Origin: Natronobacillus azotifigens
Lineage (GTDB): Bacteria; Bacillota; Bacilli; Bacillales; Amphibacillaceae
NCBI RefSeq assembly: GCF_026805325.1
Contig: NZ_JAPRAT010000034.1
Coordinates: 1-43,911, forward strand
Direction: 5' to 3'
Length of the DNA stretch: 43,911 nucleotides
Of this stretch, positions 26,629 to 34,669 are shown in pieces. Each line of letters starts with the position of its first letter. Position 1 is the stretch's first letter. The notes under the pieces are model-generated. The model was not told where the DNA came from. It made no database searches and worked only from the letters and a program-made list of their open reading frames with translations. The translations under genes were made by a program, and so were the position numbers.

Positions 26629-27351
26629 ATGAAGAGGTTTTGGTTAAATGCAAGTTTTCTCGCTGCAGTAATCATTGTAAATGCGTTGGCAAACATATTA
26701 CCGATTAACGGATATAATACAGGAGAAATTTCTGATCGTATTGAAGTATTGTTTACCCCAGCTGGTTATGTATTTAGTATTTGGGGAATCATTTACTTGT
26801 TATTGTTCACATGGGTCATGCGCCAATGGCCGGAACAACGTCGCGATCTACCGCTTTATCGAGATACAGCAGTATTATTTTGGGTTAGCTCCATCTTAAA
26901 TATTAGTTGGCTTTTATTATGGCATTATCAATTTTTTGGTGCTACTGTTGTCGTAATGATAGGCCTATTATTAACGCTGATCTATTTATATAAGAAGGTA
27001 CAAACAAGAGCGAAAACTTTTTTTGATTTATTGCCTTTTTCTGTTTATCTTGGTTGGATTAGTGTAGCAACTATTGCCAATATCAGTTATTACTTGGTTG
27101 AGTTGGGCTGGGAAGGTTTTGGGCTATCTGATCAAATTTGGACAATCATTATGCTTATTGTTTCAGCGGGGTTAGCTATCTGGTTCCGCTATCAACAAAA
27201 TGATCTGGCTTTCCCACTTGTATTTGTCTGGGCAATTATAGGTATTGGTGTAGCGAATCAAGTAGATTATCCGATTGTAAGTGCAGCTTCCTATATTGTA
27301 GTAGGAATCATTATCATTATGTTGTTTATTGCGAGAAAAAGACCCTTCTAA
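26629..27351 (+). CDS. TspO/MBR-like tryptophan-rich membrane protein
   Basis: Membrane protein of about 240 residues with around eight hydrophobic segments and many tryptophans. FSIWGIIYLLLFTW and ISWLLLWHYQFF match the longer TspO/MBR-related group found in Bacillota (classical TspO is about 160 residues). Members bind porphyrins or other hydrophobic ligands and affect stress responses; the role of the long form is unsettled. I prefer ATG 26629 because AAGGAG lies 5 bases before it and homologues begin near this point. ATG 26605, behind AAAGGA, would add eight residues. Confidence 0.8.
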   Translation: MKRFWLNASFLAAVIIVNALANILPINGYNTGEISDRIEVLFTPAGYVFSIWGIIYLLLFTWVMRQWPEQRRDLPLYRDTAVLFWVSSILNISWLLLWHYQFFGATVVVMIGLLLTLIYLYKKVQTRAKTFFDLLPFSVYLGWISVATIANISYYLVELGWEGFGLSDQIWTIIMLIVSAGLAIWFRYQQNDLAFPLVFVWAIIGIGVANQVDYPIVSAASYIVVGIIIIMLFIARKRPF

Positions 27352-27420
27352 ATTCACACTTTATTTGAAAATTTTGTTATAATCAGTAGTGTGATTGACT
27401 TACTTTTAGGAGGAGTTCGT

Positions 27421-28170
27421 ATGGAAGATAAAGAAAGAAATTTGATGGAACAGCAAAATGAGCCTCTCGAACAGCTGGATAAAGCACCTAATTCCATCAC
27501 ATGGGGAGTGGTACTCTCATTTATTTTAGTCTATCTAGGTTTAGCAATTGGAACTGGTGTTTTCCTCATATTTTCACTAGCTATTGTTGGTCTAACACAG
27601 TACGCAGATGTATTATTACGCAGTCATTATGCTATTTTATTTGATGCACTAGCATTTTTTCTTGCGCTATTGATTTTCAAAAAAATCCGTTTCTATTTGA
27701 GAGGTTCATTTTCCTTTCATCCCATGAAAAAAGTAAAAACATATGGCTATTTAGTAGCTGCTTTTATTTTTGTTTATCTCGCCCAAACTTTAATATTGGA
27801 TGTGTTGGAATGGGAAGAGGCGGGTAGTCAAGTAGATACCTTTGGTTTTGAGAACATTCCCCTAAATGGGATAAATATTTTCATTATTATCTTATCCTTT
27901 ACAATTGTCACACCGATCTTAGAAGAAATTCTTTTTCGAGGTATCATTTATCGGTTCTTGCGTGATAAATATGGTAGTTGGATTGGTGTATTCGTATCTT
28001 CCCTTGTGTTTGGTGTTTTACATCCGGGACATATTCTTTCGGCAACAATCTCCGGTGTAGTTTTTGTGTTACTATACCGCCAATCCAAATCTTTAGTAGT
28101 CCCGATCATTTTTCATGTCGTTTGGAATATGTTTGCAATCTATGGGTTATTGTCACTGGTTGCACAATGA
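27421..28170 (+). CDS. CPBP family intramembrane metalloprotease
   Basis: The 249-residue protein has a charged, soluble N-terminus (1-25) and about six to eight membrane segments. The CAAX-protease/bacteriocin-processing motifs are intact: EEILFR (Glu168, Glu169, Arg173), FGVLH (Phe197, His201) and HVVWN (His232, Asn236). It is a predicted membrane-embedded protease; members mature peptides, protect against bacteriocins or regulate surface proteins. No bacteriocin genes are nearby, so the target is unknown. AGGAGG precedes ATG 27421, and an extended -10 (TGTTATAAT) lies at about 27378-27386. It is convergent with the PLP enzyme gene, 37 bases away. Confidence 0.9.
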   Translation: MEDKERNLMEQQNEPLEQLDKAPNSITWGVVLSFILVYLGLAIGTGVFLIFSLAIVGLTQYADVLLRSHYAILFDALAFFLALLIFKKIRFYLRGSFSFHPMKKVKTYGYLVAAFIFVYLAQTLILDVLEWEEAGSQVDTFGFENIPLNGINIFIIILSFTIVTPILEEILFRGIIYRFLRDKYGSWIGVFVSSLVFGVLHPGHILSATISGVVFVLLYRQSKSLVVPIIFHVVWNMFAIYGLLSLVAQ

Positions 28171-28207
28171 TTCAGTTATTAATGAGATATCTTTACTTCG
28201 TTCGCAT

Positions 28208-29722
28208 TTAGATGTAAAACAGCTGATTAATTGTGCTTTTTGTATTGTCGAATGAGTGAATAGAAGTAAAGGTATCTTTGTCTGATTCATAATAATAATC
28301 GGATCGCCAAGCCTCAATATTTTTCACAATCGATTGGATCGCAAATAAAATTGTTTGTAAATCATTGTTTGTCATTGTCGGATGTAGAGAAATTCGAACC
28401 CAACCTGGCTTTAATGACATATCCCCTTGCTCCGCTTTTTTGGTCATTTTATTTGAGGCTTTTTTTGATATATCGAGTAGGTGATGTCCATATGGACCAG
28501 CACAAGAACAGCCTCCACGTGCTTGAATCCCAAACCGATCATTTAACAATGTAACGAATAGATGATGATGGATGTCTCGAGCACAAAAAGATATAATGCC
28601 TAATTGATTGGACGCTGATCGCTCTCCACCTAAGATCGTGATCCGGTCCATCGCGTCTAACTGTGGGAGGAAGTAGGATAGCATTTCTTCTTCTCGTTGA
28701 AGAATAGCATTTGTACCCATTTCTTCTTTAAGTTGTATTGCTAAGGCTGCCTTGATTGTCTGGATAATAGCTGGTGTCCCGCCATCTTCCCTAGATTCAG
28801 TACCTTCTAGATAACAATACTCACCCCAATAATTTGTCCAAAGAACCGTTCCTCCACCTGGGTGATCAGGGATTTTATTATCGATTAAGGCTTCATCAAC
28901 AAGTAAAACTCCACAAGATCCTGGTCCGCCAAGAAATTTATGAGGAGAGAAAAAGAGGCCATCTAATTTATCCATTGGATCATCGGGATGCATATTGATA
29001 TCTACATACGGAGCAGAAGCAGCGAAATCAATAAAGCAAATACCATTATGCTTGTGCATCATACGAGCCAATTGTTGATACTTGGTTTTCAATCCTGTTA
29101 CATTGGAACATGCAGTAAAGGCGCCGATTTTTGTTTTTCTGTTTCTGTATTTAATTAATAGTTGTTCCAATTCTTGTAGGTCAATACAACCATCGGAATC
29201 TGGCTGAAGCATAACCACATCACCGATCGTTTCTTGCCAAGATAAAGAATTTGAATGATGCTCCATGTGACTAATGAAAATGATTGGTCGATCTTCTTCT
29301 TGTAATGTAATCTGATTTTGTAGGTTACTTGGTGCGCGTAAACCAAGTAGGCGTTGCAATTTATTAACTGCCCCTGTTGCTCCAGTACCTGTGGATATTA
29401 AGACATCAGTATTGGATGCATGCACATGATCTTTAATGATTTGCTGTGCTTTGCGGTAAGCGATTGTAGTCACTTTACTTGATGTTGTGGACTCGGTGTG
29501 AGTGTTTCCGATAAATGGTCCAAGAAGATTAGATAGCTTTGATTCGATTGGTCGATAAAGCCTACCGCTGGCAGTCCAATCAGCATAAAGCATTTTTTTT
29601 GTCCCGTAAGCTGTTTGATATAATTTATTATTGCCGATGATATTTGCTCGAAACTTTTGAAAATATATTTCTAGATCACTAGTGTGTTTGGGATTATCAA
29701 TAGTTCTCGTGTATTTAATCAT
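28208..29722 (-). CDS. Class V aminotransferase-fold PLP enzyme (cysteine desulfurase-like)
   Basis: The 504-residue enzyme, longer than typical cysteine desulfurases (~400), has a C-terminal extension of about 60 residues with no recognised motif. Asp232 in FIDFAASAP and Lys262 in FFSPHKFLGGPGS bind PLP. SHMEHHSN (about 151-158) is the substrate-side histidine region. RGGCSCAGPYGH (402-413) carries Cys405 and Cys407 in the position of the desulfurase catalytic cysteine. It is therefore likely to take sulfur or selenium from a cysteine-like substrate, though related lyases exist. No ATG-linked partner genes such as nifU or thiI follow, so it is probably a stand-alone function. Confidence 0.82.
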   Translation of the reverse strand: MIKYTRTIDNPKHTSDLEIYFQKFRANIIGNNKLYQTAYGTKKMLYADWTASGRLYRPIESKLSNLLGPFIGNTHTESTTSSKVTTIAYRKAQQIIKDHVHASNTDVLISTGTGATGAVNKLQRLLGLRAPSNLQNQITLQEEDRPIIFISHMEHHSNSLSWQETIGDVVMLQPDSDGCIDLQELEQLLIKYRNRKTKIGAFTACSNVTGLKTKYQQLARMMHKHNGICFIDFAASAPYVDINMHPDDPMDKLDGLFFSPHKFLGGPGSCGVLLVDEALIDNKIPDHPGGGTVLWTNYWGEYCYLEGTESREDGGTPAIIQTIKAALAIQLKEEMGTNAILQREEEMLSYFLPQLDAMDRITILGGERSASNQLGIISFCARDIHHHLFVTLLNDRFGIQARGGCSCAGPYGHHLLDISKKASNKMTKKAEQGDMSLKPGWVRISLHPTMTNNDLQTILFAIQSIVKNIEAWRSDYYYESDKDTFTSIHSFDNTKSTINQLFYI

Positions 29723-29924
29723 AAAACCATCACCTGCTTTCCAGAATTCCTTACAGTTAAATTATGCAAAAATCAAAAAAATGTTTGGCTTTATGTTCCA
29801 TTTTCTAATTTTTTTGTTACTAGTAGGTTAATCTTTTATTACAAAACAAATTAACAATAGACATTTTCGCCCTATGTGGTAAAATTTATAGTAATAACAT
29901 AATCAAAAAAAGAGGAGGTATATC

Positions 29925-30536
29925 ATGGCTATCTGGTTAAAAAGACTGTTTGTTGTATTCGTCACAATTATGACACTCGGATTTTACGTGCCACCAATTG
30001 ATTTAGAGCCGAGTAATGATTCAAACGCTAAAGAAGTAGGGTCAGAGAAGAAACAAGAAGTTGATTTAGTTGATATACTTTATGATGAAACCTCCTCTTT
30101 CGCTACATATTCAGATACACATACGATTACGAAGGAAGAGCAAATTGCTTTGATCACTGATCAAGCAAAGGTGCAAACCTTAGAGAAGCTTGGACCGAGA
30201 ATTGCAGAAAAAATTGATCAGGATTTTTTAACCGAGGTATTGCCTAGCATTGAAGAAACAATTGAAAACGTTTTAGCGGATTTAGATCAAGCGGATGTTA
30301 AGTATATTGAAATCGTGGAGAATACTAATCCGGGATACGGGGAAAAGATCTTTGACTTATATGATATGAGAGACGGAAAAGCTCTTGCAAAGTTTCACGT
30401 CAGAAGAGAAAACCGCCCACTAGATGGCTATTGGTTCAATTTTCATTACCATGAACAATTAGATAATTATGAAACTCACCACACGATCGGTGAAGTTTAT
30501 TGGAGTAAAAATACTCCGCCAAAATGGATGAGTTAA
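29925..30536 (+). CDS. ypjP: YpjP-like protein of unknown function
   Basis: The 203-residue protein resembles B. subtilis YpjP in length and in the N-terminal segment FVVFVTIMTLGFYVPP. That segment reads as a signal peptide or membrane anchor (residues 5-22), so the rest is probably outside. The C-terminal half has FHVRRENRPLDGYWFNFHYH and a HHTIGEVYWSKNTPPKWMS ending, rich in aromatic and histidine residues. Function unknown. AGGAGG precedes the ATG. A promoter-like TAGACA-16-TAAAAT lies about 45 bases upstream. The gene ends in its own terminator. Confidence 0.82.
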   Translation: MAIWLKRLFVVFVTIMTLGFYVPPIDLEPSNDSNAKEVGSEKKQEVDLVDILYDETSSFATYSDTHTITKEEQIALITDQAKVQTLEKLGPRIAEKIDQDFLTEVLPSIEETIENVLADLDQADVKYIEIVENTNPGYGEKIFDLYDMRDGKALAKFHVRRENRPLDGYWFNFHYHEQLDNYETHHTIGEVYWSKNTPPKWMS

Positions 30537-30571
30537 AAAACGCTACTGAGAAATCAGTAGCGTTTTTTTAC
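30535..30571 (+). terminator. Terminator after ypjP
   Basis: AACGCTACTGA and TCAGTAGCGTT form an 11-bp stem with a 4-base loop and a seven-T run; the reverse strand has A/T symmetry. Confidence 0.92.
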
Positions 30572-30588
30572 ATAGCATAGGAAAACGT

Positions 30589-30729
30589 ATGGGTGCTAAG
30601 AAAGAACTCGTGGTCCAAAGGCTTCTACAATCAATTAGTGAGAATAGAAAAGAACACGGCGTTCACTTTATACATGATACGCTTACATGCTTATACTTAT
30701 TGGAGCGAGAAAGCGAAAATGTTGAATGA
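30589..30729 (+). CDS. Possible 46-residue protein, unknown
   Basis: Open frame starting MGAKKELVVQRLLQ and ending ERESENVE, with a weak AGGA six bases before the ATG. The composition is protein-like (alternating hydrophobic and charged, helical), better than other frames here. No family was recognised. It lies just after the ypjP terminator and just before a family A repeat, so it may also be a remnant of a longer gene. Confidence 0.28.
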   Translation: MGAKKELVVQRLLQSISENRKEHGVHFIHDTLTCLYLLERESENVE

Positions 30730-30747
30730 GAAATTCTCGTATTGGTT

Positions 30748-30834
30748 TATCCCGGAGCAATCGTCCGTAAGACTCCCACTTCAAAACAACGAGAATATCA
30801 AGTTTTTTAAGTGGGGGTAAAGGACGCTAGCACC
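30748..30834 (+). repeat. Family A element, copy 5, left part (split by the IS)
   Basis: Carries the left end TATCCCGGAGC and all of hairpin 1, and stops at CGCTAGCACC (30825-30834), which is the target site duplicated by the IS. The remainder continues at 32598. Confidence 0.92.
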
Positions 30835-30924
30835 CATAGCCGTCAAGCTAAGCGGTAAGATTTAAAATAACAGAAAAATACGGTAACCTAACAGATAAGA
30901 AATATTTATTTGGAGGGGTTTACG

Positions 30925-32271
30925 ATGCATTTCACGAAGAAAATGGAGCCATTTATTCAAGCTGTTCATCAGGTGTTATCTGTTTCTAAGGTACGTCAAT
31001 GGGCGCGTGATACAGGTTTTGTTCAACGTGAAAATAAATTAATGCCAGAGGATTTCTTAAGTATCTGTGCCTTTTTAAAACAAACAGTAGGCGCTGAAGG
31101 ATTGAGCAAGCTGTGCGCAACGATCACGCGGTTATCTGGAACGGATATTTCGAAACAAGCTTTACATCAACGTTTCAATGAGAAAGGTGTTGCCTTTTTG
31201 AAGGGTATTTTTCTCGAGTTAGCTGAGCAGCAAAATCTTGTTGCACGTCCGTTATCTATCGATGATTTATTTTCTCGTATACGTATCTTAGACGCTACTT
31301 CTTTTGGTGTACCTACAAAGGATCCTTCTCACCCGGATGGCGCTAAAATTCAATTAGAATATGAACTATATCAAGGGAATTTCCTGCATACATTGCTTTA
31401 TTCCCAAACAGACAGTGACCAATATGCGGCACGGGAATTGGCGGATACGATTGAACCAGGAGATCTTATCTTGCGGGATCTTGGTTACTTTTCTGGAGAA
31501 CACTTGAAGAAAATAGAAAGTGCAGGCGGTTTTTATATCACGCGCGTTCCTTCCAATATGACGTTCTGGACATGGAATGAAAAAGGACAAAAGATACAAA
31601 TCAAACCGGAAGAAGATGCAAAACAACTAAAGGCAGGAGAAACGATAGATTATGGGTGCATTCAAATCGGCAAGAAGGGGAAAAACACACTCCAAACACG
31701 AGTGGTTGTACAACAATTATCCGAGGAACAAAAAAAGAAAAGAGATGGGTATTTACAAAGAAGAAGGCGAAAAGGGGGCCATACCCAATCCGCCACCAAA
31801 AAAAATCAAATCCAAATCCTTACCACCAATATAACACAGGAGGAATTGGATGTTCAAGAGCTATACCCGATCTATTCCTTGCGTTGGCAAGTGGAGATTC
31901 TATTTAAAACATGGAAATCATTATTTGCCATCGATAAGGTACGAACAATGAATCCAGAACGGTTTGGATGCCATTTATACGGTACGTTAATTCATATCCT
32001 TCTATCGTCTATGGTCGCCTTTCAATGTCGGGATTATCTCTATCAAAAGCATCAGATTGAAGGAAGTGAGTACAAGTGTATCGATCATGCGAAAAGCGCG
32101 ATTGAAGAGGAGAAGGGGCAAGCGCTGTATCATATCGCTTCCTTTATGGTATTGTTGCAGAATATTTATCAGAATGTGTACAGGCATGGAAGAAAAGACC
32201 ATCGCTATCAGCATAAGAGTCCTTTTGACATTCTATATCTTACGTATGAACAAACGTTTAAAGCAGTATAG
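30925..32271 (+). CDS. IS4/IS231-family transposase
   Basis: DDE transposase of 448 residues. Asp123 in RILDATSFG and Asp185 in LILRDLGYF are the first two catalytic acids. YSLRWQVEILFKTWK holds the IS4 signature YREK (Tyr317, Arg320, Glu324, Lys331), where Glu324 is the third acid. The N-terminal ~110 residues are the DNA-binding part. Basic residues around 266-293 (KKKRDGYLQRRRRKGG) lie in the insertion domain. ATG 30925 is preferred because GGAGG lies 8 bases before it; an upstream in-frame codon at 30910 falls before that site. The frame is intact. Confidence 0.95.
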   Translation: MHFTKKMEPFIQAVHQVLSVSKVRQWARDTGFVQRENKLMPEDFLSICAFLKQTVGAEGLSKLCATITRLSGTDISKQALHQRFNEKGVAFLKGIFLELAEQQNLVARPLSIDDLFSRIRILDATSFGVPTKDPSHPDGAKIQLEYELYQGNFLHTLLYSQTDSDQYAARELADTIEPGDLILRDLGYFSGEHLKKIESAGGFYITRVPSNMTFWTWNEKGQKIQIKPEEDAKQLKAGETIDYGCIQIGKKGKNTLQTRVVVQQLSEEQKKKRDGYLQRRRRKGGHTQSATKKNQIQILTTNITQEELDVQELYPIYSLRWQVEILFKTWKSLFAIDKVRTMNPERFGCHLYGTLIHILLSSMVAFQCRDYLYQKHQIEGSEYKCIDHAKSAIEEEKGQALYHIASFMVLLQNIYQNVYRHGRKDHRYQHKSPFDILYLTYEQTFKAV

Positions 32272-32331
32272 ATGAATATTTTGATATTGTTAAAGCTTAT
32301 TGCTTTTTAACATTTCGTTGATTGGAGAGGA

Positions 32332-32434
32332 AGGCATTCGACTCCTGCGGGAAAAGCGAAGACGATGAGACCCCACAGTGAGCGTTCTGTGCGAACGAGG
32401 AGGCTCAGCGCGAGCCCGCGGAAAGCGAATGCCT
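32332..32434 (+). ncRNA. Folded GC-rich element inside the IS, possible structured RNA
   Basis: Nested pairings run in register. AGGCATTCG (32332-32340) pairs with CGAATGCCT (32426-32434), GCGGG (32347-32351) with CCCGC (32415-32419), TGAG (32366-32369) with CTCA (32404-32407), and CGTTC (32383-32387) with GAACG (32393-32397). GAGACCCC and ACGAGGAGGCTC look conserved in type. From memory, GC-rich segments of this style recur between genes in many Bacillaceae; I cannot name a family. It lies downstream of the transposase and within the IS ends. Coding is excluded by lack of an open frame. Confidence 0.45.
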
Positions 32435-32597
32435 GGATCGTAAATCAACAGCCCGTTTAACAGAGCAAATATTTAAAAAAGGAATAAATTTGTTTTCACT
32501 ATACATGTGATGATTTGGAAAATAATTTAATTATGTGTGAAAATTATCTACTCCATACTTGATCTTTCTATAGTTTATCCTTAGCTTGACGGCTATG

Positions 32598-32688
32598 CGC
32601 TAGCACCCCGAATGGTTCAAGGGCATTTAGGGCTAACAATCAGTGGGGGAATACCTAAAAAACCCCACTGATTGAAGTTTCACTTTAT
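32598..32688 (+). repeat. Family A element, copy 5, right part
   Basis: Resumes with the duplicated CGCTAGCACC and continues to the right end TTTCACTTTAT, with hairpin 2 intact. Compared with full copies it lacks about 12 bases between the two CTTTAGG direct repeats (GGGCATTTAGGGC instead of two copies). Confidence 0.9.
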
Positions 32689-32757
32689 TGTTTGATATCA
32701 CGAAAATGGGGAACATTTTAAATAAGGAAGAAGAAAATATAATAAAGGAGAGATATT

Positions 32758-33096
32758 ATGTTTAAGCCAATAACAGTTTATGTGAAAAATGAAAATGATG
32801 CGGAGGATTTAAAAGCAAAATTAAAGAGGTTTAAAACAAATGACTTGCTAGTTGATCAGATTCAAGATAAGGACGACTTAGATTTAATCGCGCCACCACC
32901 GCCACATGAAGGGCATGACGGTGTGTATGCTAACATATCTCCTCAAGTACCCATTTATGGTGATTCAGAAGAAATTTTGGAGAATGAGGAACGAAACTCG
33001 ATTTTAACTGGAGAAGTTGCAGATGAAGACTTTCAAGAGGCATTAAATGTAATAAGAGAAGAAGGTGGCTATATAGACAGGGGAACGATAGATTAA
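32758..33096 (+). CDS. Conserved-looking hypothetical protein, 112 residues
   Basis: Small acidic soluble protein. The N-terminal half (MFKPITVYVKNENDAEDLKA, about 1-45) looks like an alpha/beta fold of the kind seen in small Bacillaceae stress proteins. A proline-rich turn APPPPHEG follows (47-54), and then an acidic helical tail. No catalytic motif or membrane segment was seen, and I do not recognise the family with certainty. AAAGGAGAG precedes the ATG. It stands alone between repeats and convergent with mscS. Expression from a repeat-free promoter is possible, but none is clear. Confidence 0.65.
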   Translation: MFKPITVYVKNENDAEDLKAKLKRFKTNDLLVDQIQDKDDLDLIAPPPPHEGHDGVYANISPQVPIYGDSEEILENEERNSILTGEVADEDFQEALNVIREEGGYIDRGTID

Positions 33097-33169
33097 AAAA
33101 GTTTGACTAAAATGACCGTAGAAGATCTTCAATTATTGAATTAAAAAAGGATTCGATAACATTGTTGTG

Positions 33170-33275
33170 ATCAAGTCAAATTTTGATCAGTGTGGGGGTG
33201 GGTTTTCCACCACCGCTTGTACACCCAAAAGCCTCTTGAATCCTTCGGGGTGCTAGCGTCCGTTACTCCGGGATA
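33170..33275 (-). repeat. Family A element, copy 7 (hairpin 1 deleted)
   Basis: In reverse orientation the copy reads TATCCCGGAG and passes directly to TAACGGACGCTAGCACCCCG, so the whole first hairpin (about 70 bases) is missing. Full copies have GGAG at both edges of the missing part, as expected of a short-repeat deletion. Hairpin 2 is diverged and the right end reads GACTTGAT. Confidence 0.85.
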
Positions 33276-33276
33276 A

Positions 33277-33328
33277 AAATAGAACAGCCCCTTCCCATTT
33301 GGAAAGGGGATACTGTTCTATTTTTTCT
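33277..33328. terminator. Bidirectional terminator at the mscS end
   Basis: AAATAGAACAG and CTGTTCTATTT pair outside a CCCCTT/AAGGGG inner stem, with T-runs on both strands. It serves mscS on the minus strand and may serve the small gene on the plus strand. Confidence 0.9.
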
Positions 33329-34412
33329 TTACCTCAAATTGTGAATAAATAGTAGGGTCAACCGATCGAAGGTGTAGATCGCGTTGTGGAAATGGTATTT
33401 CGATTTGGTGCTCTTTCAGTATATGGTAAATTCGGAAATTTAGATTGGTTTTCACTTTTATAAGGTCACGAGCTTCTGAAACCCACAGAAATAACTCGAA
33501 ATCAAGGGAAGAATCCCCGAAAGCTACAAAATGTACGACAGGTTCCGGATCAAGCAGTACGGTATCTGTTGCTGCTGCTTCGTCGTGAGCTACTTGAAGC
33601 AATAAACGGCGTACAAGCTCAGGATCTGACCCATAAGAAACGCCTATTGGTGTAATTAAGCGCATCATCGGATCTTGATAAGAGCGATTTACTACATGCT
33701 CTTCTAAAAAGTAAGAATTCGGTACAATAATGTGTTCATTATTTACCGAACGAATAACAGTAGCGCGCATATTAATTTGTTCCACATCTCCAATTATTTG
33801 ATCAACAATGATCCGATCTCCGACTTTGATTGGACGCTCGAATAACAGAATGATCCCTGCAACAAAGTTAGCAGTAAGCCCTTGTAATCCAAAACCAATA
33901 CCGACACCGAGTACGCTAGCGAAGACGGTAAACGCACTTAAATCAATTCCTACCGTGGAAATACTCACGATTATAGCAATGACCATAATAATATAGTGAA
34001 ATACTCTGTTGAATGTGAATTGTACCCCAGTATCTAATTGATAGCGTTCATATATTTTCGGCATAAATAACTGCGTAGTGAACTTAGATAGGTGATGTGC
34101 AAAGGATATAATAAAGAATGAAATGATCAGCAAGAGAATAGTAATCTCGATTTCTCCTATCGTTAAGAGAGGCCTCGTCATCCAACCGGTTTCACCATAA
34201 TATAGAATAATAAAAATAATGATTGTGTAAAAGACAATCCAATCTACGGTATAACGAATCTGTTTTCTTTGACTGACTGTTCCTTTTGCGCGTTTTCGAA
34301 AAATATAAATGAGAGCAAAACGAAGGAAAAGAATCGAAAGGAACATAATTCCAATAAAAACTACTTCTTGAAAACCGTCGTATTGACGAGCAGACTCGAT
34401 AAAAGATTGCAA
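33318..34412 (-). CDS. mscS: MscS-family mechanosensitive channel
   Basis: Small-conductance mechanosensitive channel of 364 residues that releases solutes on hypo-osmotic shock. Four N-terminal hydrophobic segments (about 18-40, 52-72, 82-108, 130-155) lead into the pore helix GVGIGFGLQGLTANFVAGII (about 170-189). Then come the beta domain (FERPIKVGDRIIVDQIIGDV, ATVIRSVNNEHIIVPNS) and the alpha/beta vestibule domain. The extra N-terminal helix makes it slightly longer than E. coli MscS (286 residues). The start is TTG with GGGAGGG 6 bases upstream. It acts alone and suits an organism facing salinity changes. Confidence 0.92.
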   Translation of the reverse strand: MQSFIESARQYDGFQEVVFIGIMFLSILFLRFALIYIFRKRAKGTVSQRKQIRYTVDWIVFYTIIIFIILYYGETGWMTRPLLTIGEIEITILLLIISFFIISFAHHLSKFTTQLFMPKIYERYQLDTGVQFTFNRVFHYIIMVIAIIVSISTVGIDLSAFTVFASVLGVGIGFGLQGLTANFVAGIILLFERPIKVGDRIIVDQIIGDVEQINMRATVIRSVNNEHIIVPNSYFLEEHVVNRSYQDPMMRLITPIGVSYGSDPELVRRLLLQVAHDEAAATDTVLLDPEPVVHFVAFGDSSLDFELFLWVSEARDLIKVKTNLNFRIYHILKEHQIEIPFPQRDLHLRSVDPTIYSQFEVKKK

Positions 34413-34511
34413 CGAAATCCCTCCCTTTTTCTTTATAGGTTGGTGTGAAAAGTTAAATATATTGTAGCATACTACGCTTCACAGGTACTAGGTTCTATTT
34501 GCTTTCTGTAA

Positions 34512-34539
34512 GACCCCACTGATTGAAGTTTTACTTTAT
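34512..34539 (+). repeat. Family A fragment (right end only)
   Basis: GACCCCACTGATTGAAGTTT plus TACTTTAT matches only the last 28 bases of family A, including the 3' arm of hairpin 2. It is a remnant of a decayed or partial copy upstream of mscS. Confidence 0.7.
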
Positions 34540-34564
34540 CACAAGAGAATGGCCTTTTTGTGAA

Positions 34565-34597
34565 TGAAAAAACAGACGATCATAGTTGGTCGTCTGT
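34565..34597 (-). terminator. Terminator of the hemolysin III-like gene
   Basis: Read on the minus strand, ACAGACGA and TCGTCTGT pair around a 10-base loop and are followed by six Ts. Confidence 0.85.
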
Positions 34598-34669
34598 CAT
34601 TCGATGAATAGGAAGTCGTCCTGAAGTCTTGTTATCAACGGCCTTCACATTTAGGAGGTTTAACTAGGA

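Larger units (their letters stand above)
30835..32597 (+). mobile_element. IS4-family (IS231-like) insertion sequence, 1763 bp
   Basis: The ends are perfect 18-bp inverted repeats: CATAGCCGTCAAGCTAAG on the left and its complement on the right. CGCTAGCACC flanks both sides (30825-30834 and 32598-32607), a 10-bp target duplication in the IS231/IS4 range. One intact transposase gene is inside. The 325 bases after it hold a folded GC-rich segment (32332-32434). Complete ends, duplication and reading frame indicate a recent, possibly active insertion. Confidence 0.95.

Noticed and set aside
30593..30820. 75-codon open frame before the IS
   Set aside because: The second half is family A repeat sequence, there is no ribosome site, and the frame at 30589 is more protein-like.
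30589..33096. Idea of a genomic island around the IS
   Set aside because: Only the IS and one small unknown gene are present; neighbours are ordinary Bacillaceae core-type genes and no tRNA or integrase is visible.
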